DNA of 37,579 nucleotides, taken from Syntrophaceae bacterium (GTDB lineage: Bacteria > Desulfobacterota > BSN033 > UBA1163). The notes below the pieces were generated by a model. That model ran no database searches. It was not told where the DNA came from and worked only from the letters and a program-made list of their open reading frames with translations. Positions 1 to 9,265 of the stretch are shown piece after piece (positions within the stretch are counted from its first letter, which is position 1; every line of letters starts with the position of its first letter). The translations under genes and the position numbers were made by a program. The DNA lies in contig JACAEX010000065.1 in assembly GCA_013388635.1 (NCBI GenBank), positions 1 to 37,579 of the forward strand. The letters run 5' to 3'.

Positions 1-60
1 ACTCGAACCAACATAAAATTTATCTGTGCCTTCACTATACAAAATATAAACACAGGCCAT
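1..60 (-). CDS. GIY-YIG nuclease family protein, N-terminal 20 codons only (runs off the window)
   Basis: An ATG at 60 on the minus strand opens a frame that stays open to the window edge. The 20 visible residues contain VYIL followed ten residues later by YVGS, which is the GIY-YIG signature as found in small UvrC-like/YhbQ-like nucleases; the catalytic Arg and Glu would lie outside the window. No convincing Shine-Dalgarno precedes the ATG. The upstream DNA instead looks like part of a tRNA-Ser. Small free-standing GIY-YIG proteins of this type are common in uncultured bacterial genomes and their role is unsettled (repair or selfish nuclease). Identification rests on one short motif, so it is tentative. 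Confidence 0.6.
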   Translation of the reverse strand, partial: MACVYILYSEGTDKFYVGSS

Positions 61-80
61 CTTGAACCACTCTTACCAAG

Positions 81-158
81 ACCGGTTTTTCCGCCAAAGG
101 CGGACCCGCCTCTGGCGGCGGGCAAGACCGCCGCCTTAAACCACTCGGCCATCCCTCC
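81..158 (-). pseudogene. tRNA-Ser-like 5' half interrupted in the anticodon loop
   Basis: Read on the minus strand from 158, the sequence gives a class II tRNA start: acceptor strand GGAGGGA, then T8, a D-arm with GCCGAGTGG, and an anticodon 5' stem ending GCGGTCTTG. In a normal tRNA-Ser(UGA) this would continue AAAACC. Here a 32-base double palindrome (91-122) intervenes, then AAAAACCGG resumes the 3' side of the anticodon stem. No proper T-arm or 3' acceptor strand follows; the GIY-YIG start codon lies about 20 bases further on. It is either a broken tRNA-Ser or a 5' fragment captured by a mobile element. A functional tRNA is unlikely as it stands. Confidence 0.5.
91..122. repeat. GC-rich double palindrome inside the tRNA-Ser-like sequence
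   Basis: Two consecutive hairpins, CCGCC-AAA-GGCGG and CCGCC-TCT-GGCGG, are joined by two bases and followed by CGGG. The block sits exactly within the predicted anticodon loop. It resembles the short GC-rich palindromes scattered in many uncultured bacterial genomes; a related one with different sequence occurs at 23065-23083. Confidence 0.65.
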
Positions 159-187
159 GAAATCTTATCTATAATTCCTCCAGAAAT

Positions 188-234
188 CCTCACCCCTCAA
201 TCAACCACATTATAGATGGCGGAGAGAGAGGGAT
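188..234. repeat. 47-bp direct repeat, copy 1 (carries 18 bp of the tRNA-Ser 3' end)
   Basis: This block is identical over 47 bp to 322-368. Its last 18 bases (217-234) reproduce the CCA end, acceptor 3' strand and part of the T-stem of the intact tRNA-Ser. The two copies are 134 bp apart. The DNA between holds small GC-rich inverted repeats (around 265-285 and 295-310) but no gene. Confidence 0.8.
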
Positions 235-321
235 GTGCTCAGTCGCTTCGCTCCTTCCGCCTCCCCCGCCTCCGGCGAGGTCGCCGAACCCAATCCTGCT
301 TACGCAGGAAGGGTTCTCATC

Positions 322-368
322 CCTCACCCCTCAATCAACCACATTATAGATGGCGGAGAGAGAGGGAT
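322..368. repeat. 47-bp direct repeat, copy 2 (overlaps the tRNA-Ser 3' end)
   Basis: Second copy of the repeat at 188-234. The part from 351 on is the real 3' end of the tRNA-Ser gene, so copy 1 is probably the duplicate. Confidence 0.8.
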
Positions 369-445
369 TCGAACCCTCGATCCCGTTATTAGCGGGATAC
401 TCGCTTAGCAGGCGAGCCCCTTCGGCCAAACTCGGGCATCTCTCC
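351..445 (-). tRNA. tRNA-Ser(GCU)
   Basis: A complete class II tRNA reads on the minus strand. The acceptor arm GGAGAGA pairs with TCTCTCC, followed by discriminator G and an encoded CCA (351-353). The anticodon stem CTCGC/GCGAG encloses CTGCTAA with anticodon GCT at 407-409. A long variable arm (ATCCCG/CGGGAT) and the T-arm GAGGGTTCGAATCCCTC are present. It reads AGC/AGU codons. It begins 6 bp after the serS stop on the same strand, so the synthetase and one of its substrates are probably co-transcribed. Confidence 0.95.
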
Positions 446-451
446 GTTTTT

Positions 452-1789
<1,338 letters not shown>

Positions 1790-1925
1790 TCATTCCAGTA
1801 TTAAACCTTTGCCCGGTCTCAGCGATTCAGCATCCCTGGAGGAGGGCAGGCCTGCTCTCCCCACAGGGTGTGAGAATCGCTCGATTTAGGTTTCTTAGAA
1901 TATCACCAAATGTTTTACAAATCAA

Positions 1926-2507
1926 TTATTCTCTTCTGATTAAATCGGGTTTTGCCGGAATAGGCTGCCTTAAAGAGAGGTGGCCTGCAATGGTCTCCGC
2001 TGGCTTTCCCTCAATGAGGATTTGAACCCGCTTGATTTCAGGAAAGTTATGCGTGAGAGAATTGACAATGGAATAGACCGTCATCATCTCTGCCGAACTT
2101 CCCCCCGGATGATCCTTGGAGAGGGCCCTACTGAAATTGACCTTGCCCACCCCGTCTCGTCTCACCTCGAGGCCCAGCAATTCCGTCCGTGCAGGGAGGG
2201 TCGGGATGAGCTTTCCCCGCGGCCCCTTGATCAGCTCCTTGACAGCCTCCTTTGCCTCTTCGCCCACCTCGCCTTTCTTCACAATTCTTCGCTTCTCTCC
2301 GATCAGGTACTCTTCTTCCGGATCTGAAAAATAGAGGAGGATCTCCTTCTTCTCGGGGAGGATCTCTTTCTTCTTAACGGCCGGCTTAAGGGTATCGAAT
2401 ATCTCCTTCTGGAAAAAGAAGAAGGTCAACACCCCAAGTCCGATCACCACAAGGAAAAGTAGAAGCTTTCCAATCCTACTCTTCTTCCTCTTCGACTTCC
2501 GCTTCAT
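1926..2507 (-). CDS. GerMN-domain membrane-anchored protein
   Basis: A 193-residue protein with a short basic N-terminus, a single membrane anchor (residues about 15-33, rich in L, V, F) and a C-terminal GerMN-type domain (about residues 50-175). The domain shows the pattern VKELIKGP, then GVGKVNFS and a conserved stretch with MTVYSIVNSLT, as in GerM-like and lipoprotein GerMN domains. It is probably anchored in the inner membrane and faces the periplasm. In spore formers GerM acts on the cell envelope during sporulation; in non-spore-formers the role is unknown. I chose the ATG at 2507 (AAGGGG six bases upstream) over a TTG five codons earlier. It follows uvrA by 19 bp and is probably co-transcribed with it. 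Confidence 0.82.
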   Translation of the reverse strand: MKRKSKRKKSRIGKLLLFLVVIGLGVLTFFFFQKEIFDTLKPAVKKKEILPEKKEILLYFSDPEEEYLIGEKRRIVKKGEVGEEAKEAVKELIKGPRGKLIPTLPARTELLGLEVRRDGVGKVNFSRALSKDHPGGSSAEMMTVYSIVNSLTHNFPEIKRVQILIEGKPAETIAGHLSLRQPIPAKPDLIRRE

Positions 2508-2526
2508 TAAACACCCCTTCAAACTT

Positions 2527-5340
2527 CTAATTCATAACCCCGCAAAGCTTCCTTCGCAAGAAGTGGCCGGTATATGAGAACGGATTCTGAATCAACTCCT
2601 CAGGCCTTCCACACCCGACCACTTCGCCTCCTTTCTCTCCACCCTCCGGACCTAAATCAATGATGTAGTCCGCCGACTTGATCACCTCCATATTGTGCTC
2701 GATCACCAGCACGGTATTTCCTCTGTCCGTAAGCCGATTGAGGACATCAAGAAGCCTCTGAATATCTGCAAAATGGAGGCCTGTGGTCGGCTCATCCAAA
2801 ATGTAGACCGTCCTTCCTGTCTCCCTTTTACTCAACTCCCTGGCCAGTTTGATACGTTGGGCCTCTCCGCCTGAAAGGGTTGTCGCAGGCTGCCCTAACT
2901 GGAGGTAATCCAGACCGACATCGCTCAGGGTCTGGAGTTTTTGGTGGATTGCCGGGATACTCTTAAAGAAGTCATTGGCCTCCTCCACGGTCATGGCCAG
3001 GACATCCGAAATCGATTTTCCCTTATAACGGATGTCCAGCGTCTCCCGGTTGTAACGCTTTCCCTGACACTCCTCGCAGGTCACATAGACATCGGGAAGA
3101 AAGTGCATTTCAACCCGTAGGATTCCGTCCCCGCCACAAGATTCGCATCTTCCTCCTGCCACATTAAAGCTGAAACGGCCTGCCGAATATCCTCTTATCC
3201 TCGATTCTGGAAGCTGGGCAAAGAGCTCCCGGATGGGTTGAAAGACACCAGTATAGGTCGCCGGATTGGAGCGGGGCGTTCTCCCGATCGGCATCTGATC
3301 CACGTGGACGACCTTATCGACATGCTCCAGTCCCTCTATCCCCTGAACGGATAGGCAACGCCGGGGTGAACGGTGAAGTTTCTGAGCCAATAGGCAATAG
3401 AGGGTGTCGATGACCAGTGTCGATTTTCCAGAACCTGAGACGCCCGTGATACAGGTAAATAGGCCCAGCGGAATCTTCACATCGATATTCTTCAAATTAT
3501 TGGCCCTGGCACCGCGGATGATCAAATACTTATCCCCCATTGGCCTCCTCTGCTTCGGCAGCGGGATTGATCTCTTCCCGGAGAGGTACTGTCCGGTCAA
3601 TGAATGCTCTGCCCCCATCAAAGCATCAGGAGGACCGCTGAAAACCACCTCTCCTCCCCTCATTCCTGGCCCCGGCCCCATATCGATCACGTAATCGGCA
3701 GAGCGGATCGTCTCTTCGTCATGCTCTACAACGATGACGGTATTTCCCAGGTCTCTCAGATGCTTCAACATCGTCAGAAGCCGAATCTGATCCCTCTGAT
3801 GAAGACCGATGCTCGGCTCATCCAAAATGTAAAGGACTCCGACCAAGTTCGACCCGATCTGAGTAGCCAGACGAACTCGCTGGGACTCTCCACCGGCCAA
3901 CGTGGCAGCAGCACGGTCCAGGGTGAGGTAATCCAAACCGACCTCCACCATAAAACTTAGCCGCCCCTTCAATTCCTGCAGAACACCGTGTGCGATCTTT
4001 TGGGATCGAGGAGCCAGATCCAAATGGTTCAGAAAATCGAGGGCTTCCTTAATGGAGAAATGGGAGACCTCGGCGATCGACTTCCCTCCCACCTTGATCG
4101 ATAAGACCTCTTTCCTTAGCCGGGCCCCGTGACAGTCAGGGCAGGAGGCCTCATTCATAAACTCCTCAAACCCATCCGATCCATCTCCGTTCCCCTCCAA
4201 CTCTCTCTCCATCTCCGGGATCACCCCCTCAAACCTCTGACGAAAGAGATGCGATTCTCCTCCTCTTCTTATCCGAAAGGTCACCTCCTCTCCCGATCCA
4301 TAGAGCAGAAGATGCTGAATCGACTCAGGTAACCTGGAGAACGGCGTATCGAGATCGAAATCATAATGCCGGGCCAGCCCCTCGAGAACGGGCCGAAAAA
4401 AGGACTCTCCCCTCCTCCTCCATGGAAGGATCGCACCCTCTTTCAGCGAAAGGGATGGGTCTGGAACGATCAGCTCAGGATCAAAATAGCGTCTGATCCC
4501 CAATCCACCGCAGGCCGGACAGGCCCCCTGAGGACTGTTAAAGGAGAACATCCGAGGGGTGATCTCTGGAAAACTGAACCCGCACTCCGGACAGGAGAAC
4601 TTCTGACTGAAAACGATGGGAGGCGATCCCTCCCTTTCCACCTTCACGATCCCTCCGGAGAGCTGAGAAGCGATCTCTAAGGAGCCGGCAATCCTCTCCT
4701 GAGCTGCCTCCTTCACCGCCAGACGATCGACCAAGACATCGATGTCGTGATGTCTGTTCCGATCGAGCCGGATCTCTTCGCTGAGATCCCGGAGCTCACC
4801 GTCAATCCTTACCCTTATGAACCCGTCAGATCGAAGTTGGTCCAACTCCTTCCGATATTCTCCTTTCTTCCCTCTCACGATGGGCGAGAGGATGCTGAGG
4901 GCCATGCCCTCTGGAAGCCGGAGCAGCGCCTCAACCATCTGCTGAATGGTCTGAGAGGCAATGGGAGAGCCGCAATGGGGGCAGAACGGCTCTCCGACCC
5001 TGGCAAAAAGGAGCCGGAGGTAATCATAGATCTCTGTCACGGTTCCTACAGTGGAACGGGGATTTCGCGAGATGCTCCGCTGATCGATGGCAATGGCCGG
5101 AGAAAGCCCTTCCATCGATTCGACATCGGCCCTCTCCATCTGCTCCAAAAATTGCCGTGCATAGGCCGAAAGGGATTCCACATATCGCCGCTGCCCTTCG
5201 GCGTAAAGAGTGTCAAAAGCGAGGGTCGACTTCCCGGACCCGCTCAGGCCGGTGATAACCACCAGGCGGTCTCTCGGAATTTCAACATCAATATTCTTCA
5301 AATTGTGGACCTTCGCGCCCCGGATGACGATCTTTTCCAT
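2527..5340 (-). CDS. uvrA: UvrABC excinuclease ATPase subunit UvrA
   Basis: Damage-recognition ATPase of nucleotide excision repair; a UvrA dimer loads UvrB at bulky lesions. The 937 residues hold two ABC ATPase modules. Walker A motifs are GLSGSGKST (near residue 32) and GVSGSGKST (second half), and the signature motifs are LAGGESQR and LSGGEAQR. Zinc-binding cysteine pairs are visible (CPHCG, CPECG with CPACGG, and CESCGG with CEEC). The repeated EHD/EHN switch motifs are also intact. The length matches the family and nothing is missing. The start is an ATG at 5340. Hairpins lie just upstream (5367-5401). Confidence 0.98.
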   Translation of the reverse strand: MEKIVIRGAKVHNLKNIDVEIPRDRLVVITGLSGSGKSTLAFDTLYAEGQRRYVESLSAYARQFLEQMERADVESMEGLSPAIAIDQRSISRNPRSTVGTVTEIYDYLRLLFARVGEPFCPHCGSPIASQTIQQMVEALLRLPEGMALSILSPIVRGKKGEYRKELDQLRSDGFIRVRIDGELRDLSEEIRLDRNRHHDIDVLVDRLAVKEAAQERIAGSLEIASQLSGGIVKVEREGSPPIVFSQKFSCPECGFSFPEITPRMFSFNSPQGACPACGGLGIRRYFDPELIVPDPSLSLKEGAILPWRRRGESFFRPVLEGLARHYDFDLDTPFSRLPESIQHLLLYGSGEEVTFRIRRGGESHLFRQRFEGVIPEMERELEGNGDGSDGFEEFMNEASCPDCHGARLRKEVLSIKVGGKSIAEVSHFSIKEALDFLNHLDLAPRSQKIAHGVLQELKGRLSFMVEVGLDYLTLDRAAATLAGGESQRVRLATQIGSNLVGVLYILDEPSIGLHQRDQIRLLTMLKHLRDLGNTVIVVEHDEETIRSADYVIDMGPGPGMRGGEVVFSGPPDALMGAEHSLTGQYLSGKRSIPLPKQRRPMGDKYLIIRGARANNLKNIDVKIPLGLFTCITGVSGSGKSTLVIDTLYCLLAQKLHRSPRRCLSVQGIEGLEHVDKVVHVDQMPIGRTPRSNPATYTGVFQPIRELFAQLPESRIRGYSAGRFSFNVAGGRCESCGGDGILRVEMHFLPDVYVTCEECQGKRYNRETLDIRYKGKSISDVLAMTVEEANDFFKSIPAIHQKLQTLSDVGLDYLQLGQPATTLSGGEAQRIKLARELSKRETGRTVYILDEPTTGLHFADIQRLLDVLNRLTDRGNTVLVIEHNMEVIKSADYIIDLGPEGGEKGGEVVGCGRPEELIQNPFSYTGHFLRRKLCGVMN

Positions 5341-5366
5341 GCTTTAAAAAGTAACAGAAAACCGCA

Positions 5367-5401
5367 GGGGTGTAAACCCCGCCCCCGCGTTGAAACGCGG
5401 G
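5367..5401. repeat. two tandem GC-rich hairpins upstream of uvrA
   Basis: GGGGT-GTAA-ACCCC (5367-5380) is followed by CCCGCGTT-GA-AACGCGGG (5384-5401, 8-bp perfect arms). Neither is followed by a T-run in either direction, so they do not look like terminators. A comparable hairpin occurs at 26783-26806. They are probably intergenic repeat units. Confidence 0.6.
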
Positions 5402-5499
5402 CCGTTCGGGTCCCTCGGTTTTAAAGCGTCCATTCCCACGACAAATCGTTCGGCTTTCTGCGGGGCAAACCCCTTGGAACGTTCCTTTGTAAAAAACGC

Positions 5500-5527
5500 T
5501 TGACAAACCGGAAAGAATCGTTATAAT
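5500..5527 (+). promoter_or_regulatory. sigma-70-type promoter of the carboxyspermidine operon
   Basis: A perfect -35 TTGACA (5500-5505) and a perfect -10 TATAAT (5522-5527) are separated by 16 bp. The same arrangement, including flanking AAC after the -35 box and GT before the -10 box, recurs at 9146-9173 before the regulator gene. Confidence 0.85.
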
Positions 5528-5533
5528 TTTGTC

Positions 5534-5569
5534 AGTTTAATTTATTAAACTAATTTCTTTGTATACTGT
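5534..5569 (+). promoter_or_regulatory. predicted operator of the polyamine regulon, site A
   Basis: The palindrome AGTTTA-N6-TAAACT (5534-5551) begins 6 bp after the -10 box, where transcription should start. It is followed by a conserved block ending TTTCTTTGTATACTGT. Both elements recur at 9182-9220, and the second again at 9226-9253. Placement over the start site suggests repression, plausibly by the XRE-cupin protein at 9266. Confidence 0.7.
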
Positions 5570-5603
5570 TCTCCTTTTTACGGAGAAACTCAGGGGATGG
5601 ATC

Positions 5604-6797
5604 ATGGCTAAGGTATTGATCATAGGAGCAGGCGGTGTCGGGACGGTGGTCGCTCACAAAGTCGCAAGGGTCCCACAGGTGTTTACGGACATCCTGCTGG
5701 CAAGCCGTACAAAAACGAAGTGCGATGCAATTGCACAGGCGCTCGGCGGCAATAAAATCAAGACGGCTCAAGTCGATGCAGATCATGTCCCCCAATTGGT
5801 TCAATTATTTAAAAGCTTTAAACCGGAAATCGTGATCAACGTGGCGCTCCCTTATCAGGATTTAACTATCATGGAGGCCTGTCTTGAGACCGGGGTGAAC
5901 TACTTGGACACCGCAAGTTATGAACCCCCCGATCTCGCCAAATTCGAATATAAATGGCAATGGGCCTACCACGACAGATTTAAGAAGGCAGGGCTCACCG
6001 CTATCCTGGGCTGCGGTTTTGATCCTGGCGTGACAGGGGTTTTCACCGCCTATGCCGCCAAACACCATTTCGACGAAATTCATTATCTCGATATCGTTGA
6101 TTGTAATGCAGGCGATCACGGAAAACCGTTTGCAACCAATTTCAACCCAGAGATCAACATCCGTGAAGTCACCCAGAGAGGAAAATACTGGGAGGACGGG
6201 AAATGGATCGAAACAGAACCCCACGAAATTCATAAGCCGCTCAACTATCCCGATATCGGGCCACGGGAGTCTTATCTGATTTACCACGAAGAATTGGAAT
6301 CGCTCGTTAAAAACTTTCCCACTCTGAAGCGAGCCCGGTTCTGGATGACCTTCAGCCAGGAGTACCTCACCCATTTACGCGTGATTCAAAATATTGGGAT
6401 GGCCAGTATCAAACCCATCCTGTATGAGGGCAAGGAGATCGTGCCTCTTCAATTCCTCAAGGCCGTACTGCCCAATCCGGCTGGCCTGGGGGAACATTAT
6501 TCAGGCGAAACCTCCATCGGTTGCCGGATTAAAGGCATAAGGGACCAAAAAGAAAGGACCTACTATATCTATAATAATTGTAAACATCAGGATGCCTACA
6601 GGGAAACCGGGGCACAAGCCGTCAGTTATACGACCGGAGTGCCAGCCATGATCGGGGCCATGATGTTTCTTACGGGGAAATGGCAGAAGGCTGGCGTATT
6701 TAACACTGAAGAATTCGATCCGGACCCCTTCATGGAACAGTTGCCCCTCCACGGACTTCCTTGGCACGAATTGCATGGTATCGATCTGGAGTTATAG
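5604..6797 (+). CDS. carboxyspermidine/carboxynorspermidine dehydrogenase (saccharopine dehydrogenase family)
   Basis: Condenses putrescine (or diaminopropane) with aspartate semialdehyde using NADPH, giving carboxyspermidine; this is the first step of the decarboxylated-SAM-independent polyamine route. The 397 residues start with a Rossmann motif (VLIIGAGGVG, residues 4-13), then the family pattern LASRT and the VINVALPYQD stretch. The central GCGFDPGVTGVF motif is typical of this subgroup of saccharopine dehydrogenase-like proteins. Start: ATG at 5604 with AGGGG seven bases upstream; an in-frame ATG at 5559 would add 15 poorly conserved-looking residues. The decarboxylase follows 199 bp downstream, which is what separates this call from true saccharopine dehydrogenase. 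Confidence 0.88.
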   Translation: MAKVLIIGAGGVGTVVAHKVARVPQVFTDILLASRTKTKCDAIAQALGGNKIKTAQVDADHVPQLVQLFKSFKPEIVINVALPYQDLTIMEACLETGVNYLDTASYEPPDLAKFEYKWQWAYHDRFKKAGLTAILGCGFDPGVTGVFTAYAAKHHFDEIHYLDIVDCNAGDHGKPFATNFNPEINIREVTQRGKYWEDGKWIETEPHEIHKPLNYPDIGPRESYLIYHEELESLVKNFPTLKRARFWMTFSQEYLTHLRVIQNIGMASIKPILYEGKEIVPLQFLKAVLPNPAGLGEHYSGETSIGCRIKGIRDQKERTYYIYNNCKHQDAYRETGAQAVSYTTGVPAMIGAMMFLTGKWQKAGVFNTEEFDPDPFMEQLPLHGLPWHELHGIDLEL

Positions 6798-6934
6798 ACG
6801 CCATTCTGGCATAGCTAAGTTTGTGAATTCCCTTCTCACCCCGTGCCGCGGAGGATTGTTACTATGGAAATCCGAAACAGGCACGAATGTGAAAATGGGC
6901 ATTGCCAAAAAAAGCTTAGAATTTTGAAAATTGA

Positions 6935-6979
6935 AATTTGTGAATTTGTTTCGAATTTCGAAATTCGGATTTCGAATTT
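6935..6979. repeat. dispersed AATTTCG-type intergenic repeat, copy R1
   Basis: An AT-rich stretch of alternating TTCGAATTTCG-like units lies between the two carboxyspermidine genes. It contains TGAATTTGTTTCG, shared with copies at 11241, 12491 and 19040. It sits inside an apparent operon and ends just before the decarboxylase start, where no good ribosome-binding site is seen. Confidence 0.7.
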
Positions 6980-6996
6980 AATGAGACAAAGATCCA

Positions 6997-8130
6997 ATGC
7001 CTATTGAGTTTCACAAAATCCCAACGCCATGTTATGTGATTGACGAGCTTCTGTTGCGAAACAACCTAAAATTGATGAAAGAGATCCAGGAGGCGGCCAG
7101 GATCGAGATCCTCGTTTCGCTCAAGGCCTTCTCAACCTGGCGTCTCTTTCCGATCTTTAAGGAATACGGTTTCGGTGCCTCAGCCAGTTCACTCCATGAA
7201 GCACGATTAGCCCTTGAGGAGCTCGGCGTAAAGGCGCATACCTATTCACCCGCCTTTGAAGAAAGGGACATGGCAGACATTTTAGAATATAGCAGCCGTG
7301 TCTCCTTCAATTCGATAAACCAATTCCAAAGGTATTTTAAGATCGCCAGTCAAAAAGGTGTTTCCGTCGGCTTGCGCGTCAACCCTGAATTTTCAAATTC
7401 CCCCTGCGACATTTACAACCCCTGTAAGCCCGGCTCCCGACTCGGCATCCCTGCCGGGCAGCTTGGCGATGACCTGCCGCAGGGGGTTGAAGGACTCCAT
7501 TTTCACGCCCTGTTTGAGGCGGATTCCTTCGCCTTAGAAAGACTCTTAGCCGTTTTCTTAAAAAGATTCGGCAAATTTTTGCACGGGCTAAAATGGGTGA
7601 ACATGGGCGGTGGTCATCTGATCACCAAAAGGGGTTACGACATCGATCATCTGGTCAAGATCTTAACCGATTTCAAAGATCGTTATGGCGTTGGCATTAT
7701 CCTTGAGCCCGGAAGCGCCTTTACCTATCAAACCGGTTATTTGGTCTCAACGATATTGGACATTGTTGAAAATGATGGGATCAAAACCGCCATCCTCGAC
7801 GTCTCCTTTACTTGCCATATGCCTGATTGTTTGGAGATGCCTTACAAGCCTGTGATCTTGGGAGCGACTGACGAAAGGCCAGGAAAGCCCACCTATCGAA
7901 TGGGAGGGATCAGTTGTTTGGCAGGCGACTGTATGGGAAATTGGTCTTTCGAAAAGGAACTCAGACCAGGGGATCAAATCGTATTTGATGACATGATCCA
8001 CTACACCACCGTAAAAACCACCATGTTCAACGGCGTCGGTCATCCTTCCATTGGAATCTGGAGCGAGAAATCAGGATTCAGACTGATCAAGGAATTTCGG
8101 TATGAAGATTACAAGAATAGACTGTCCTGA
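6997..8130 (+). CDS. nspC: carboxynorspermidine/carboxyspermidine decarboxylase
   Basis: PLP enzyme that decarboxylates carboxyspermidine to spermidine (or carboxynorspermidine to norspermidine). It is a fold-III decarboxylase of 377 residues. The PLP lysine lies in SLKAFS (about residue 43). FGASASSLHE, the glycine-rich WVNMGGGH, LEPGSAF (phosphate-binding EPG) and the C-terminal GDCMGNW motif follow. HALFEADS and SFTCHMPDC match the carboxynorspermidine branch rather than lysA or speA. The start is an ATG at 6997; the preceding GAGACA is a weak ribosome-binding site. Co-transcription with the upstream dehydrogenase is likely although a repeat separates them. Confidence 0.93.
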   Translation: MPIEFHKIPTPCYVIDELLLRNNLKLMKEIQEAARIEILVSLKAFSTWRLFPIFKEYGFGASASSLHEARLALEELGVKAHTYSPAFEERDMADILEYSSRVSFNSINQFQRYFKIASQKGVSVGLRVNPEFSNSPCDIYNPCKPGSRLGIPAGQLGDDLPQGVEGLHFHALFEADSFALERLLAVFLKRFGKFLHGLKWVNMGGGHLITKRGYDIDHLVKILTDFKDRYGVGIILEPGSAFTYQTGYLVSTILDIVENDGIKTAILDVSFTCHMPDCLEMPYKPVILGATDERPGKPTYRMGGISCLAGDCMGNWSFEKELRPGDQIVFDDMIHYTTVKTTMFNGVGHPSIGIWSEKSGFRLIKEFRYEDYKNRLS

Positions 8131-8262
8131 CCTTACAAGAAATATGCTCCACGATAAAACCGCAAGGTTATAATATCTTGACACCCCTGCCCTTTTTCGA
8201 TCCCATTCTATCTCAGAAACATCGAGGCTGCACCCTGGCAGGTCTTAGAAGAAGAGAGATTC

Positions 8263-8670
8263 TCACCGAATCTTGTAGGCCTTCAGGAATTGCTGAGGGG
8301 TTAATATCTTAATTCCCCTATATTCGCCAATCTTTTTTAATGCCTTATCCCCGGTGATAATGACTTCTGCTTTTAAGGCCACAGCACACTTTATAAATTT
8401 ATCATCATCAGGATCATCTTTAACCACTTTCAGCTTCGGTGTTTTTCTTGTAAAAATAATGTTGATCCCCTTCGCAAAAAGAGAAAGAAGCTCTTCAATC
8501 TCTCTTTCATCACCTAAGCCGACTCTCTGCAGAACGTCAACATGTTCATCAAGAATATCTTTGGAGAGGCACAGACTTATCTTTCCCTTTTTCCAGAGGT
8601 CGATAATCCTTTTGGGATTGCCCTCAAAAAAGGAGGAGACGAAGACATTGGTATCGATAACGACTTTCAT
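8263..8670 (-). CDS. PIN-domain ribonuclease toxin
   Basis: A 135-residue protein of the PIN (PilT N-terminus) superfamily, metal-dependent ribonucleases that act as toxins. It begins KVVIDTNVFVS, carrying the first catalytic Asp (residue 6), has a mid-chain LDEH, and then the DPDDDKFI and TGDKAL acidic motifs near residues 95 and 115. These are the usual four-acid set of the subgroup often labelled putative toxin component, PIN family. I chose the ATG at 8670, which overlaps the antitoxin stop codon as ATGA; a start at 8760 would overlap the antitoxin by 30 codons. It is AT-richer than flanking genes, consistent with acquisition. Confidence 0.9.
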   Translation of the reverse strand: MKVVIDTNVFVSSFFEGNPKRIIDLWKKGKISLCLSKDILDEHVDVLQRVGLGDEREIEELLSLFAKGINIIFTRKTPKLKVVKDDPDDDKFIKCAVALKAEVIITGDKALKKIGEYRGIKILTPQQFLKAYKIR

Positions 8671-8915
8671 CTTCGTCTTCTTCTTACCTCTTTGATTGCC
8701 CTCTCGATATCTCTCTGTCCCACCCCTTTGGATTTTAACTTCCCGCCGATTCTCTCCCACAGGTCATCGATATAAGTACCGATATCCCTCTCCTTGATAT
8801 ATTCTTCTATTAACTCTCTCACCACCTGACTTGTCGTCTTTCCCTCCACTCTGGCAAGCTTGTTAAATCTGTCCTTAACCTCGGGGTCTATCCTCACAAT
8901 CATTTGGGTTGTCAT
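8667..8915 (-). CDS. ribbon-helix-helix antitoxin
   Basis: An 82-residue protein whose N-terminus (MIVRIDPEVKDRFNKLA) matches a ribbon-helix-helix DNA-binding domain: a beta strand followed by two helices (TTSQVVRELIEEYI). The C-terminal 40 residues are charged and probably wrap the toxin. The gene precedes and overlaps the PIN gene by 4 bp (ATGA), the usual antitoxin-first order with translational coupling. It most likely represses its own promoter at 8940-8985. Confidence 0.88.
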   Translation of the reverse strand: MTTQMIVRIDPEVKDRFNKLARVEGKTTSQVVRELIEEYIKERDIGTYIDDLWERIGGKLKSKGVGQRDIERAIKEVRRRRR

Positions 8916-8939
8916 CGAGAGACCTCCATAATGGACCTT

Positions 8940-8985
8940 TTGTATATTTTGTATATATTGTATAGCTATTTCGGAAATTTGTCAA
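8940..8985 (-). promoter_or_regulatory. promoter and iterated operator of the toxin-antitoxin pair
   Basis: On the minus strand TTGACA (8985-8980) and TACAAT (8962-8957) are spaced 17 bp apart. The -10 region and start site contain three direct TATACAA-like units (read as TTGTATA on the plus strand, 8940-8964). Iterated short repeats over the start site are typical of ribbon-helix-helix operators. Confidence 0.75.
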
Positions 8986-9145
8986 TGGTTAAACCCATCG
9001 AATTGCCCGATTTGTTACGGGCCAGATTATCCAACTGATTGAAATACTTTGACATATTGCATCTGAAAATATGGCCCTTTATTAGTCGCCTCACAATCCG
9101 TGTAATCAAAGATATCAGACCCCTCCAAGATCTCAAAAAAAATAC

Positions 9146-9173
9146 TTGACAAACCCAAAAAGGGCGTTATAAT
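9146..9173 (+). promoter_or_regulatory. promoter of the regulator-arginine decarboxylase-agmatinase operon
   Basis: TTGACA (9146-9151) and TATAAT (9168-9173) are spaced 16 bp apart, a close copy of the promoter at 5500-5527. Confidence 0.85.
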
Positions 9174-9181
9174 TTTTTCTG

Positions 9182-9253
9182 AGTTTATTTTACTAAACTA
9201 TTTTCTTTCTATACTGTCTTACATATTATTAAACTAATTTCTTTGTATAGTGT
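9182..9253 (+). promoter_or_regulatory. predicted operators of the polyamine regulon, sites B1 and B2
   Basis: B1 is the palindrome AGTTTA-N6-TAAACT (9182-9199) followed by TTTTCTTTCTATACTGT. B2 (9226-9249) is 24 bases identical to 5542-5565 in site A, followed by GTGT in place of CTGT. The doubled site just before the regulator gene fits autoregulation. The TATACT/TATAGT ends could alternatively be extra -10 elements. Confidence 0.68.
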
Positions 9254-9265
9254 ACTTCGGGCCCG

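Noticed and set aside
4747-5424. 225-codon plus-strand frame
   Set aside because: Antisense to the uvrA N-terminal region, whose motifs are intact; it is a codon-bias shadow.
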